DNA of 64,000 nt from Odiellus spinosus (lineage: Eukaryota; Arthropoda; Arachnida; Opiliones; Phalangiidae), in the NCBI GenBank assembly GCA_963920705.1, contig OY987230.1, forward strand, positions 18,129,320-18,193,319, in the 5' to 3' direction. Positions 29,662 through 42,236 of this stretch are shown one piece after another. The translations under genes and the position numbers were made by a program. Numbering within the stretch: position 1 is the first letter of the stretch; each line of letters opens with the position of its first letter. The notes beneath the pieces are model-generated. The model searched no databases. It was not told the DNA's origin and saw nothing but the letters and a program-made list of their open reading frames with translations.

Positions 29662-30254
29662 TTAAAGGATTTAAAAAATTCCTAACCCTATTTTACAAGA
29701 CCTTGTGTAACATGTTTATAGGTTTTACGATATCATTAGTTCATCGATAATCACTCACGAGCGTTTGATATTAAACATTTTAATAATCTCAAACCACAGC
29801 ACCGCCGTTATCAGTCGCTTTGTTTCAAAAGATTTCGTCAAACGCGGGAAACATTTAGAATTATCAAATTATTGGGAAATTACACCATCTCTCTATATGT
29901 TAATATTTACGACCTTTAGATTGTATAACCAAAATAGGAGTGGAGGGCGAGCGACGAAACGCGGATTGAAATCAAAGCCGCCGTTGCAATCAACGACGAG
30001 AAATCGCGCTCAAAACTGACCTCAAAATGTCAAAAACCCCCGGTCCTTAACCATATACGAATAACAAAATGACATACACCAGAAGCCTGCCTGGCTTTTC
30101 CCTTAAGCCTTATTTAGTCGAGAAACTGTATCAAGGAAAATTATCCTTAAATGGATTTAATGAAAATTAGTAAAGTGTTATATTGGAAATTAGGCAACAA
30201 ATTAAACGTCCAGGACCTAAATATTTGAGTTTTAAATCAGAAATTTACCCTGGT

Positions 30255-30340
30255 TATTTACGCGGAACATTTACGCGGGGAATTTGCGCGGGAAATTTAC
30301 GCGGGTAATTTACGCGGGAAATTTACGCGGGAAATTACCA
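30255..30340. repeat. 13-bp minisatellite (GCGGGAAATTTAC)
   Basis: About six tandem units of GCGGGAAATTTAC or close variants. The flanking sequence resembles that at about 38860-39010 and about 60540-60610, suggesting one dispersed repeat family with an internal variable array. Confidence 0.75.
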
Positions 30341-31087
30341 GTTTAATGATAATTTACGGTTTCATTTTGTAAAATTACAAAAATGGTTATAACATTCAAA
30401 ACTTTTTAGATTTAACAAATTGTTAAAAGAGGTCAAAATTTAACGTTTTAAATCGTCTACCAGTCTACTTAAGTTATGTTAATCTAATTCTTCATGTCTG
30501 AGTCACTCTTAATTTCCGTATCAATGAAAAATACTGATTGAAAACGGGGCGTATCAAGGCTTAATTGAATTTCTTAATACTATATTTTTAAATTAAAATT
30601 TCAAATATTGTGATCATCCATTTGAACGCTGATGATTTTAGGACGTATAGAGAAACCACGATAAAGATCATACAAAATAAAATGGTTTTCAAGAAAGCGG
30701 ACATTCTAAGCATGAAGTGGGTCATATTAAAGTTTTTCCGCGTTTGTCGCGAAACTCATTTGGCAGTGAAAATCAGTCTGCATGTCATCTGCGCCCCGTT
30801 TAGAGGGACAAACCGCGAACACGTATTACGTATATTATTATGCCACATCAAATAAATGTTCATCATTGTTATCATATTTTAAAAGCCCCTTCACGAAGAA
30901 TAGCTAGTAAAATTATAATACTAATTATATTATACATAATGTAAACTTGAATATATATATTTATATTATAACAAGAGAAACTTAAAGCTCGTATTTAAAA
31001 ATAAATAATGACATAAGATTTAAATGGAGTGTAGACCAAACGAACAAGATGGTCAAGCTCATATGTAGAGCCACACTTCTCATACGA

Positions 31088-31155
31088 CCAAATTGAGCTG
31101 GCTCAACGAACGACTTAGCTTGGCTCAACGACCGATTGAGCTGGCTCAACGATCC
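31088..31155. repeat. Short tandem repeat of about 21-27 bp
   Basis: Three units built on GAGCTGGCTCAACGA or TTGGCTCAACGA follow one another. No gene is supported here. Confidence 0.6.
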
Positions 31156-32032
31156 TTTGGTTTTTAGTAAGCCTATATTACAATATACAATGTTTTCGTC
31201 TTCATGACGATTTTGTGTTCTTGCACACCGCCAACTCCTCCCGTCTAGGGGAGGTATTGCTAAAAACCGTCTGCAAATGCGTGTGACGTCTTGTTTCATG
31301 ACATAACTTGTGCCGATTTTAAAGATTTGTTAAACGTAGCGGCAGGAATGTCAAGCTGTACCTAACTTACACCTTGGGCCAAAGCTTTATCCTCCCTTTA
31401 AAAATATAATTTTCTTATTGTGTTGAAATTTGAACAGCAAAAACATTTATTTCCTAAGAATCGCAAACGTGATCTTACTAAAATTTCTACCTTTAATCAA
31501 AAGACCTTCGAGCTAAACATAAACGTTAGCTCATCATGAAAAATAAGTAAAGTTAAAGACGCAAGATACCATATAAATTAATTTCAAATGGGGACGAACA
31601 AAAAATATGCCCCCATTTGAACGATAAGGCTTAAAACCTATCCTTTCGCCAGCCAGCCGGATGTCAGATGAGCAAACCCGCAATATTTCAAATATATCTC
31701 TCCCTCTCTCTCTGGCTGGGATTAGTTTTCGTTTCGCTTGAAAGGATTCTTGACGTCATACTGCCTGACGTAGCCTTCAAAATCATTTAACGATTTATCT
31801 TCTCAGTATCGCCATCTCGCGCCAAAATTACGAATTAAAATCAATATATTTAATATTAAAATTATTAACCAACTAATAATTATTAATTAAATTAAATTTC
31901 ATATAAAAATAATTAAAAATTTCAATATTATGAAACACGGAGGATATATTGAATCTTTCCTCTAACTGGAGTGGAAACAGATGACTATAGGGTTTTTATC
32001 GGAGTGTATCAGACTTCCTCATTTCTTTTTAA

Positions 32033-32335
32033 AGGGAGAATGCAACACAATGACAAGCAGACGATTTTCTATTTATTTCTTATTGCTCAAATAGACCTAA
32101 TCCAATATGATTGATCCGAATTTACCCTACAATGAAATTCAAACATAATCCAACTGCAGAATTTAAATTGCGCACTAAAATGTCGCCTAAAAATTGTGGA
32201 AATATTAATTGATAATAAATTCAAAAGCTGTTGCATTTTTAGCTCATCTTTTTCCAAAAATATTTGTTATTTAGGCCTATTTATACGTTAAGTAAACGAC
32301 AGAAAAATCACTTTTTTGTAGGATGTATTTTCCCT
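32033..32335. mobile_element. 303-bp TTAA-flanked inverted-repeat element
   Basis: It starts AGGGAGAATGCAACACAATG and ends with the inverse of AGGGAAAATACATCCTAC. TTAA lies at 32029-32032 and 32336-32339. It also contains the motif AAGCAGACGA. No coding sequence. Confidence 0.55.
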
Positions 32336-33497
32336 TTAAGTAAATGAGATGAAACTCAGATGTTTTCATCGCTAGTATAACAGAACTGTGCGAGATAATT
32401 GGGAACATCATTGAGTTGTCGATGTTTGAAGTTTTTTTTTTTATTCTTACAAAATTTTACAGTTTAATTTGATTAGCACGTTCAAATTATAACCAGCTCT
32501 TTTTATCAGTTTATTACATCCCTAAAGACCTAAACGACAAGGTGTGACATCCTGGATCTTATAAAGCGCCCCCCTAGGTCCTAAATATCCAAATTCAGCT
32601 TGGAGTAAAAACCATTCAATGGAATTAACCATAGAGGATGTAGCTCTAATCTCAACCAGAGTAGAAACATATTCACAACTAAAATAAATGCTCGGATACA
32701 TCTGGGTAAAATTCATTATTACCCTTTGCTAATCCTTTAAAGTACTGGTATTCATTTATTGAATAACTACTAATGACAAGAACTAATTTATGAGACACGT
32801 CGAGAACCTTCAACTCTTGCTGTTACCATTTTATATTTCTGTGGATTATATTTCTAGCTTTTTCACACTATTAAAACAGGTCTTAAAATTTTTACACCTC
32901 AATTTGGGTTGACACGTATTTGAATAAAAAATTTAACAGAATTTGAAACTATTTTCAAAATCCGAATATAAAATTATTAATAAAATATAATTATTTACAG
33001 AATTTTTAGACGACGTTTTAGTGTTTAATTTAAATTCTGAAGTTAGGTTAGGTTTGAATTTCAGCGTATGGTAAATTCGAGCCAATCATATTATTATTCA
33101 GCCTTCCACAGCGCTATCGCGATTGAGTTTCTTAAAAACGTCGCTAGATGTCGAGAGCTGTACGGTTGAATGCTGAAGATACATTAGAGGTCTTTAGGGG
33201 GAATTGAGGAGATACGGCGGTGTAGGAAAACAACGTATATTTCCTCACTAATACAAAGAAATTCCATCTTCCATCATTCTTATTTTCCATTTAAATTAGT
33301 TCTTGTTAATGTTACGAGATAAGAGAGGTTCATAGTCCTTCGTTATAAAATTGGTAGCTGAGCATCTGCGCTAAAAAATACCTTTTATAATCTAGTTTGA
33401 TTACTAGGAATAAAAGAGGGTGGTACAATTTATCGATGAATGAATAATGACACATCGAAAACTATTAAACGGCATTTAAATTTAAATTTTGAAATAT

Positions 33498-34505
33498 ATG
33501 TCGGAAATTGAAAACGACATGGATACGGTAAGCCAAAAAACTAATAATTTTTAGAGTGGCAATTCAACATACGATAACTCTAAGCGTATCGCAAATTTCA
33601 ATTAAAATAACACACGTCAAAATGGATCAGGATTCATACAAGATTTAACTAACCAATTTATAGGTTTTTCAACGACTTTTGCATAATATTTATAGGTGCA
33701 GTCAAATTAATATTTTGGTGTGGTCAAAGATTTAAAAATATGAAGGCTTGCTAGGACTTTGTCATCTTTTACTAACCCATTAATTAAACTTACTAAGTAC
33801 CCTCAAAAATTCCCTTATGTCCAAATTTTCCCTGATGAATTCTCAGCATTCTAATTTCATGACATTTCTGGGTTCTCCAGATTTTAGAGGATTATGATTA
33901 CGATTTAATTAAAGGATCATGAAAGCGTTAATTTGCTGTTAATTAACAAAGTTATAGGTTGCGAATAATCTTACACGCTTCTAATACTACTCTTAAAATT
34001 TTAGAACGACCTGATCGATCGTAGCACCGAAAGTAATGACAGCGCCACTGTGGACATGATATTACCAGAATTAAGACCACCTAACATGTGCGGGGTGAGA
34101 TTAAAAACGGCGGCAAAAACCTCCGCGTGTTTAATAGCGGTAGGTTTAGCATTCGTTACAATTGGAGCAATTGTCGAAGTGCTGTCGGCCAAAACTCAAA
34201 CGGGACACACGGCCAAAGTGGCTAGACATTGGAAAGAAACGCCTTTGGACGTTTTTGGCATATTTTTCATCGTTTTCGGTGTATGTTCTTCATTGTTCGG
34301 AATATTTACAATGATCAGAGTGGTCTTGGTGGTCAGAAAAATTAGAAAACGTAACAATATTAACGGTGCGGGACGCGAAAGAACTGTGACAAGCGTTAGT
34401 GGTTATGTCCACAGAACGCATAACGAACACAGGCTGGAATCATTTCCTTCCTTAGACGAAGGATCGGGGCACGGATTCATAAGGCAGTTTATTGGGAAGA
34501 CTTAA
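33498..34505 (+). CDS. Two-membrane-segment protein, cluster member 1 (176 aa)
   Basis: Two exons, 33498-33527 (MSEIENDMDT, ending at GTAAGC) and 34005-34505 (after TTTTAG), join in phase 0 and end at TAA. The product has a 49-residue polar N-terminus, membrane segment 1 at about residues 50-71 (ACLIAVGLAFVTIGAIVEVL), a short basic loop, membrane segment 2 at about 93-118 (VFGIFFIVFGVCSSLFGIF), then the basic stop RKIRKR and a polar tail. Both segments carry spaced glycines. It differs from the other three members in lacking a PPPPY tail. I do not recognise the family. Layout resembles small two-pass proteins such as TMEM51, but no sequence match was tested. No signal peptide is evident. Confidence 0.8.
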
Positions 34506-34699
34506 TAACTAAAAGCCTTGACCTTGGGTTTGACCCGAGTATAAACATACACCAGGAAACAATGTACAAGAAAATGTAATGGTGATAAACTGTCTATAAA
34601 AGGCAGCGTCCAACAGGGACCCAAATCTGTAACCCAAATTAAAACTTCGATTTCTAGCTCTAATAATACATAGTTTTCACTAAAGGGGGGAAATGCAGT

Positions 34700-34816
34700 T
34701 CCCTCAGTGTTGCCAACCACTTGTGAGCGCAAACTTAAGCAGAGCGAAAGGCTAGCAGTTCAGTTTTGAAACTGATTTGCTCTGAACTGCGGTCACAAGC
34801 TCCTGGCAACCCTGCA
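34700..34816. mobile_element. ~115-bp inverted-repeat element ending TGTTGCCA / TGGCAACCC
   Basis: The left side has GTTGCCAACCACTTGTGAGC and the right side inverted has GTTGCCAGGAGCTTGTGACC. A related copy in opposite orientation lies at about 39747-40236 and is split by another insertion. Confidence 0.6.
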
Positions 34817-35159
34817 ATGAAAGGAAAGCTGGGAAAGAGGGGTAGAATTTTAAGAGGGAATCTGCAGTTTTCTATCGGAAACTAAATTTAAAATGTTTAC
34901 GGAATAGAATTTTGGTTTGGTCGAAATTTGGTCTCATCATGAATTTATACATAAATTCATGGTCTCATCTACGTTTCTATATACCGAAATATAGTATTAA
35001 GATTTGTGTGTGATCTTTATGCTACGCATAAATAATGAAAATAAGTCATTACATGACTTTTAAGTAATTTAATGTATATATTAAAATGCCTGATGGCTGA
35101 ATGAGTTAGAATATGTTAGAATACTATGTGTTTAATTATTTCATACTTCAATGCTAAAC

Positions 35160-35280
35160 CGAGGCCTAATTCTAACAAAATATAACGAAAAGGGGAAGAT
35201 TTAAGAAGATTTCGTCTGCTAAAACTAGGCCTAATTCTCACCGGATGTAAAGAAAGGGGAAATATTTAAGGAATTTTTTT
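35160..35280 (+). repeat. Two tandem ~68-bp units
   Basis: The string GGCCTAATTCT with a following GAAAGGGGAA and ATTTAAG occurs twice in a row, with the motif TTCGTCTGCTAA between them. Confidence 0.5.
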
Positions 35281-37084
35281 TATAACGGCAATAATGTTAA
35301 TTTAAATAATTTGACCCGTTACCCACAAAACCAACCATCCGAATGTTTTTCAGGATATCACGATGAAAATATGACGCTACCCAATAACCCTAAATGGTCA
35401 TTGAGTCAGCCTTTAAATAAAAATTTATTTACAAATAAATATCTAAAAATGACCAAGAATTTATATCTATTGTTATTTATTAGTAGGTTCCGGATTATCT
35501 ATTGAAACCGGAAGCTAAACAAGCTCGTGTTAATATCAAGCGGAAGCTCTCCTTAATTTGATCTCTCGGAACGGTCGCCTATGGTCCGTTTAACTGGGAG
35601 ACAATTAATAAGCAAAGACGACCAAAGAGATAAAGGCGGTAAATTGGTAACCACATACTACAGCCTTGTACGTGTTATTTCTAACTAGTCAAACAGACTG
35701 AAGGCGCTAAAAATGGACATTAAAGAACAAGTCTCACAAAATTCCACGGCTATGTAAGGTTTTTTTTTACATCTATGTAGGTTAATATTATTAAATTATT
35801 TTATTAGATTGCTACTGATATTAAGAAAAACAGATTATTAAATTTTGTGTTAAGGACAATGTGGTTTAAGCTGTCTGTTAATTTTTTATTGCATTTGATT
35901 GGTTCGTATGCGCGTATATTAGGGGAAATTTCTCTGTAACCTGAGTTCGTCTGCTAAATTAGTTACGTAATATCTTTATTGCAGTCAAAGCTACAGGCTT
36001 GTACAACGATTACACGAAGTGTACTGTTAAGCCCCTCGCGAGATCTAGTTTATAACTATACGTTACTTTCTTACAATTTTATGAAGAGCAAAGCCAGATT
36101 GCACGATCTAGCGATCTGATTGGACGCAACATTCGATGTGGACGTATCGTGTCAACCACGGATCCGAATTTTCTCATGTAATACCTCATTTCAAAGCTCT
36201 CCGCGAGTACTATTCCAATATCTCATTAACAAAAACGCGAATTTGAAAGAGACTCGCGCTTTAAGTATTAAACCGTGGTGTTACGGCGTACCGGGCGTAG
36301 TATTATATAGAATAACCATCAAAACGGAAAGGGGGCCGGACCAGGGACTCGTAAATATAGCGGTTCAGCTCGTTTTAATAATCCAGCTTGGGAGAGGAAA
36401 CCGCGGCGGGAGCCATATGCTTTTCGGCTATCGTTACTACAAACCCCAGATGAGGAGGAGAAGGGCCAGGAAATTGTATTATATCTTTACTATACGTACG
36501 AGAGCATAGGAGGGGTTTCCTCGCTATAAAACCAGCTGCTCGCGAAGCGTGGGGTAAAGCTAGACTCTCTTAATATATATATATATACGTAACGCAGATG
36601 CTTTATATTGTCGACGCTTTCTATATGATATAGGACCACGCGGTGGCACGCGCCCTGCCTTTCCCAAGCCTAAATTTTAGGTTTAGTTTCGTTTTTTTCC
36701 TTTTCTAAAGATGACCCCCAGCTTGTATTAACATATCGAGCGTCGCCACGTCCCCCCAAACGTAACCCTCCTTCATCCTGGGTCCGAAACGTGGCGCGTG
36801 GATGGCCGGGGAAAGCTAAGGATGGAGACAGATCATTCACGATGCAAATATTATTTGGGATTTTGGAGAGACGGCTGGCCTGATCCCGGGAGAGACCCTT
36901 TTGTAAACGAATTTTTAAGAGGGGGTTTCATATTTTATTTTCCCCGTGATATAGATTTTTGCAGCCTTACTTGATAAGTTGATTTGTAATTCTGGCGCCT
37001 AGCTAGCTAGTCAGTTTTAAAATTTGGTGTATCTACATTATAACCTCGGTTTAAAACAAAAAATCATAGTTTTCCCGCGCTTTT

Positions 37085-37149
37085 ATTTTGGATTAACCTA
37101 CTTGAATTGAAGAGGGATATACTTTTGAATTTGGAGAGATTGGACTGGT
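37085..37149 (+). other. Probable non-coding first exon of cluster member 2
   Basis: A strong donor (ACTG|GTAAGT at 37150) and the acceptor TAATTTCAG before 37618 fit a 5' UTR intron ending about 95 bases before the ATG at 37713. The region 36540-36840 upstream is GC-richer and could be the promoter. The start is uncertain. Confidence 0.5.
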
Positions 37150-37712
37150 AAGTTTTTTTGTTTTTGCATTTGCACATCAGCTTAAATGTAATTTAGAGTA
37201 AGTCGTACGCGTATCTTTCTCCTAATTAGTCAGTGACTTTGAAACCTTTTTGGTAAGATTTCAAATTAGCCACCTCATATTAGACGATTCAAAATTATGA
37301 ATATTTATACAGATTTTTCAAGGCAATAATTTCATTTCTAGCCCCAAAATTTTATAATATTAACTTGTCAATCGTAAAAGTTTGGGTACAACTGTAGAGA
37401 AAATGTTTCAAAGTGTCTAGAGTGAAGGTATAGATTTAGAAAAATTTAAATCCGTTTTGTTAATGGATTCTTAATGGTTTTGTCTCAAGCGTTTTAAATT
37501 TTGGACTTTGAGGTGTTAAAAATCGATAAACCATTAATTATTTCAACTCTATTTTGGGGATATATAATAATGATATTAAATATAGTTTAATTATTTATAA
37601 ACCCTAAATAATTTCAGAAATAATCATGAATACCTAACGAGGAAAGAAAAATCGAAGCAGAACCAAAACAGAGACATTTTTAACCCTATCAACGCCAATT
37701 AAGAAAACAACA

Positions 37713-38264
37713 ATGGAATACAATCCTCATGATCCTTACTTACCGGAAACGATAGCGGCGCGTTCCGGAAACGGACGTTTATGGCCACGACCTTGCTTAC
37801 ATATTGTTCTGGTCGTTGGTTTCGCCTTCCTGGCTTCGGGCATCGCTTTGACCATTATCGCGGGTCATCCGGATCTCCTACCTCCCTCTACCGACAGTAA
37901 CACGATGCGCGTGTTCGGTTACGCGTTTATTTGCGCGGGTGGTGTCGTTATGCTCAAAGCAATCGTACTTTTCGCCTTGGATCGACGCTCTTTACTAAGA
38001 TCCGCGAGTATCGACGACGTCATTCCGACCCAATCGGAACTCGGTAATAATAGTTCTATGATGACAGCACCGCCTTTCGGTAGTCCAAGGTACTCTCCTT
38101 GGTCAAGGGTACATTCCTATCACTTGTACTACCCGGAAGTTAATAACGCCACGGTTAATTCCGGAAGGTTTCAGTCTTGCGGGCAAGATTTGGACGCCTC
38201 GGGTTTGCCTTGTCGATATTGGGATCCTCCACCTCCTTATCCAGGCAAAAGCACCTTAACCTAG
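37713..38264 (+). CDS. Two-membrane-segment PPPPY protein, cluster member 2 (183 aa)
   Basis: A single coding exon with ATG at 37713 in good context (CAACAATGG). A four-codon upstream frame (ATG at 37626) precedes it in the leader. Membrane segment 1 spans about residues 29-51 (LVVGFAFLASGIALTIIAG), a 14-residue loop follows, and segment 2 spans about 67-89 (FGYAFICAGGVVMLKAIVLF), then RRSLLR. The tail is Ser/Tyr/Pro-rich and ends with PPPPYPG at about 172-178, a PPxY ligand of WW domains such as those of NEDD4-type ubiquitin ligases (known of the motif; not shown here). The coding sequence is GC-richer than its surroundings, which supports a real gene. Family not recognised. Likely an integral membrane protein with both ends on the same side. 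Confidence 0.8.
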   Translation: MEYNPHDPYLPETIAARSGNGRLWPRPCLHIVLVVGFAFLASGIALTIIAGHPDLLPPSTDSNTMRVFGYAFICAGGVVMLKAIVLFALDRRSLLRSASIDDVIPTQSELGNNSSMMTAPPFGSPRYSPWSRVHSYHLYYPEVNNATVNSGRFQSCGQDLDASGLPCRYWDPPPPYPGKSTLT

Positions 38265-38365
38265 TTGGGAAACAATAAAAATTAACAATTTTTGAGTCCA
38301 TCGACAACTTAATTAAAAATTAAGGACTGAACCAATTAAATTATGTGAAATGGTTAAAATAAACA

Positions 38366-38573
38366 TAAGCTTCGTTCATACTAGGCCTTGGAATCGATTT
38401 AAACCGTTTCGCTAGAATCGTGTGAACGGGAAACCGTCTGTTCTCGAATCATTTTGATTCGATTTCCTGAAACTGCTTTGGGAACCGGTTTCAACAACCG
38501 ATCGATTTAAAGATAATTTTTTTTGATTTTACCGTTTCAAATCGATTAAGAAATGCTAGTGTGACCGTAGCTA
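38366..38573. mobile_element. Inverted-repeat element 3' of cluster member 2
   Basis: Ends TAAGCTTCGTTCATACTAG and, inverted, TAGCTACGGTCACACTAGC, with repeated AATCGATTTAAACCG inside. Same family as the tubulin-intron element. Confidence 0.6.
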
Positions 38574-39746
38574 TAGAGAGGATGACGTATGAGAAAACAC
38601 AATCTTAAAAATTGTACAGAATTTTATAAAAATTTAAAAATTTGTTACGTAAATTTAGTACATTGCCAATATATTATTTCCCATATATAGGATACTTCCG
38701 AAGAATAATTTGGCCAACAAAATATTGGTTAATTTTACCCCTGAAATGATATTAACTTTAAAGATTACCAAAAATTTACTCCAATAGCTAACTTTATCCT
38801 TTTGTAAGATTATCACTCGTCTAAATAAATATAAGCACGTTAAAATAGAGTAATAAAGCGGTAATTTGCGCGGTAAATTATGTAGTAATTTACGGTTTGC
38901 TACATGGTAATTTATAATTTAAAACTTAGTAGTTTAATAGTGAACAAATTTCTAAAAACTAGGTCATAGTTGAAAGTTTTAAATCGTCTTCAAGTCTATT
39001 TTTAAATAATTAAGAACTTTGCCCTATCAACGCGGTCAACCACCAATCAATTAATCATTTAATTCTTAAATTTAAACTTTATTTATAAATAAATTGTAAA
39101 AACAAACCTATTCCTTTATCACACAATTGTAAATATTATAAAATTAAAGTATAAAAATTATATTTTTTTTTTAAACCCGTCCCTTTTTCAATTTTTTCCT
39201 AATCCTAAATAATCCGAATCTCGATATAGTAAAGGTTCCCTAAAAATCTGGGATAAAATTTATCGTTTATTTTCATCACCAATCGGAGTTTGCTCTACCT
39301 TAAAACCTACTCTAATACATTCGTCACTTCATTGTAAGAATTTGAAATTACATTTGAACCTAGCTTCGTACTTTAAGAAAATTGAAATTGGAACAAAAAT
39401 CACTCAATAATTTATGCGTCGAAGCAAAAGTAGACGGGAAGAGATTTTTACGTGAAATATGGACGTCGAAGAAACATAAAAAATGACATCTAACGCGCGA
39501 AGGTAAAAAAAAGTGGGTATAGAAGAAAAAAAAAACTAAAAAAAAAAAAATTATAAAAAATTCTCATCAGGAATTCATTTTACAATGGGGGGAAAAAATC
39601 GTTCTTATCTTCTATAGAATAAAATAAGCCTTGGTTACGAAATGACGGTGGGTGATCATAAAGGGAATATGACACGCTTTCAATTTATTGTGATTTATCT
39701 TTCTGATTGGGATGTCTTTGGGCAAAAGTCCCAGCTTTTCTTTCAA

Positions 39747-40236
39747 TTGAAGGATTGCCATGAACTTGTGAACCCAGAAAAAAATCAGTTCCAAAACTGA
39801 ACTGCTAGCTTTTCTCAGGGTTGCCACAGTTTTTTCAGATTCACTGACTTTTCCAGGTTTTTCCCTGACCTTTCCCAACGATTTTCCATGACCGTTTCAG
39901 CTAATACTATCCAATTTTTAACCTTTTATTTTGCAATTGCGTTCGCCAAACTTTTTGCACGCGTATCTTTGTTCTAATCTATACAACTGACACGGTCAGC
40001 TTCGAATCTTTTCTGCAGATAATGATTGTAATTTCCTGGCTTCTTGAAATATCTTTGAATTCCCTGACTTTTAAAAATATATTTTTGGTTCTTTTTCAAA
40101 TTCCCTGACTATTCCTTGTTTTCCCTGACTATTCCTTGTTTTCCTGACTATTCCTTGTTTTCCCTGACCTTTGGCAACCCTGTCTCTGTTTCAGTTTGCA
40201 CTCACAAATGGTTGGCAAATACTTGGGGAACGAAAT
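39747..40236. mobile_element. Nested insertion: a CAGGGTTGCC element inside an older inverted-repeat element
   Basis: The outer element (39747-39815 and 40183-40236) matches the 34.7-kb element in reverse orientation. It is split by a segment of about 367 bp with ends CAGGGTTGCCA and TGGCAACCCTG (39816-40182). The inner segment holds a tandem array of about 20-bp units (TTTTCCCTGACTATTCCTTG) at about 40080-40170. CAGGGTTGCC ends suggest hAT, but no clear 8-bp duplication is seen. Confidence 0.6.
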
Positions 40237-41046
40237 TTATCCAGTATTTATGGTGAAAACTATGTATTAAGATATTTTGGTGAAAATATTGTTTCTGATC
40301 TTGGTAATATCATAAAAGTGGTTTTTATCTTGTAAAACTTGTTAATTTAGCGGAAACAACAATTTAGTGAAAGGTTGGTGACGTAGGCCGTGACGTAACA
40401 AGTGGAGTAAGCCTATTTTATATATTTACATATTGAGTTGAAGAGTTCAAGGTTACGAGAAAATATTTTTTATCGACGAAGGGATTATAATTTCAATCTC
40501 ATCAGGGATGATCCATATCAAAGATATTAAACCTACTTGACAAATTAAAATTGATTTCTAATTTAATATTTTTTAAATATTTTTAATTTGTGAATTTAGG
40601 CCCACTTCATTATTTATTGTCTAACTTAATTCTCCCTTTAAAAATTTGAGTTATTTACTAATTTTCGCAGACTATTTTCTTTCCTAGGAGTCTTAACATT
40701 ATGTATAACTCCGCATTTGATTTAAACCAAAAATCTCTGATTGGTCATGACATTCTAGTCATGACGATTCATCCTTTTGATTTATTTTCCCGCGGAAATT
40801 TTCTTCCAAAGGAAAGCCGGTGATTTGATGAAACTCTTAATTGATTTGTTTTAGTTGGTAGTTAATGGTTTTTTGCGCTAGATAAAGGAAATGGATAAAA
40901 AAAGAATGAAATTGGGTTTCTGTTAAAGTTCGTATTTTCCCACAACACCGCGAAGTATTAATGATGAAATAGTTTTATGAAGAAAATATATTGGAAAAAC
41001 TTTTTAAGAATTAGGCTTAAAGGCTTTTCCGAGAATGTTGAATCAA

Positions 41047-41348
41047 GAGCTGGGAGTCTTGGCGAACTCCTGTAATCCAGCGTCTTGGAAGCTAGAATCA
41101 TTGGTCGGTATGAGGTAGGGAGATCTGTGACTCGTTGACCCGTGTAGATCGGATGTCCGCGCTAAGTCGGGCGTCAATATGGTGACCTCGGGGTAGCCCG
41201 TGGGTCACCAGGTTGGTCTAACGAGGAGCGAATAGGCCCAGGGCAGAAATGTTGCAGGCAAAAGCTCCCGCGTCAAACAGTAGCGGGTTCGCGTCCGAGA
41301 GCTGGCGGCGAGACATAGCCTTATCAAAATGACCGTACACGATTCTTT
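41047..41348 (+). ncRNA. 7SL: 7SL RNA (signal recognition particle RNA)
   Basis: The 7SL core is plain: GATCGGATGTCCGCGCTAAG, TCAATATGGTGACCTC, CACCAGGTTGGTCTAACGAG, then GGCCCAGGGCAGAAA, GCAGGCAAAAGCTCCCG and CAGTAGCGGG. These are in the same order and spacing as the S domain (helices 6 and 8) of animal SRP RNA. The 5' Alu-like domain (GAGCTGGGAGTCTTGGCGAA, CCTGTAATCCAG) and the 3' part (GGCGGCGAGACATAGCC) flank it. A T6 run at 41346-41351 would stop RNA polymerase III and makes the RNA about 300 nt, the usual size. The RNA scaffolds SRP, which targets nascent secretory and membrane proteins to the ER. The exact 5' end is inferred. With a complete S domain and terminator it looks functional rather than a pseudocopy. 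Confidence 0.93.
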
Positions 41349-42099
41349 TTTATTAACACTAATAATTTGTTTAATTTAATTTTAATTATTTGGATGAAAT
41401 GGTTGGAGGGTTGAAACTCTTGGGGCTACACTTTTAAATGAGAAATATTGCATCTGATCAGGTCTGATCCATCTGGTGAACATTATTTGGATTAATTAAT
41501 TCCTAATTAATTAACTGTTTTTCTTAACCATGAAGTAGCAGTTTCGTTAATTAATTTAAGAATAAATTATAAGTTAATCACCATGGTCGATAAATGTTTT
41601 GTAGTAAAACGTCTTATATTTTTCTAGCCCTAAATATTTAATTATTTAATTTAAGCTCTACTTTAACACGAAACTCAATTCCAAATTTTGTAAAATTATA
41701 AAGGTTTTTAAAGTTTGTATTTTCCTAATTGCTGTATTGATTTTTAAACTGAACTAACGACACCCGTAGTGGGATTTCGCGTAAGCTAAAGTCGTTGTTC
41801 ATTGGAGGAAACCTTCAAGCGCTAATTTGAAACAGTTGAACCAAAATGGCTTACAAAATTTTAAAAAATTAGAGAAAAAGATCAGAGATATATTTTTCTT
41901 CTCTCCGCGTATTTCATCCGCTCTTTAACCGCTTTAGCGATGGAATTTTTAGTAGGAGGGTTGTCGGTGGCGTGTGCCCGAGGCTGAACGTTTAGTTTTG
42001 ATAATAGTTGGGAGTAAAAGGGGGGTGGAGTAGAAAATTTAATTCCTCTCCTTAACAGTTGATAATAAGTAGTGAAATGTTGTCAAGAAGGGTTGCTAA

Positions 42100-42236
42100 G
42101 CGACGAGAAAGCGGCCGGAGAGAAGATTATTGACTGCTTTTTTACGCCGCTAGCCATCCGTGTCGCTGCTAGCTAGTCCGTCGATGTTCAAACCTACGTC
42201 CTACGCACCCCAAAATTCACTCTTCTCTCTCGCTCC
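42100..42236 (+). other. GC-richer segment ending in a donor-like site
   Basis: The stretch ends CTCGCTCC|GTAAGC and is CpG-rich relative to its surroundings, so it may be an unassigned 5' UTR exon. No ATG frame joins it to a known exon. Weak call. Confidence 0.25.

Noticed and set aside
30610-30855. 81-codon open frame, + strand
   Set aside because: Begins with GTG, no family resemblance, isolated in repeat-rich intergenic DNA.
36120-36509. 129-codon open frame, + strand
   Set aside because: Begins with TTG; the sequence lies in a GC-richer, promoter-like area where long frames arise by chance. No splice or homology support.
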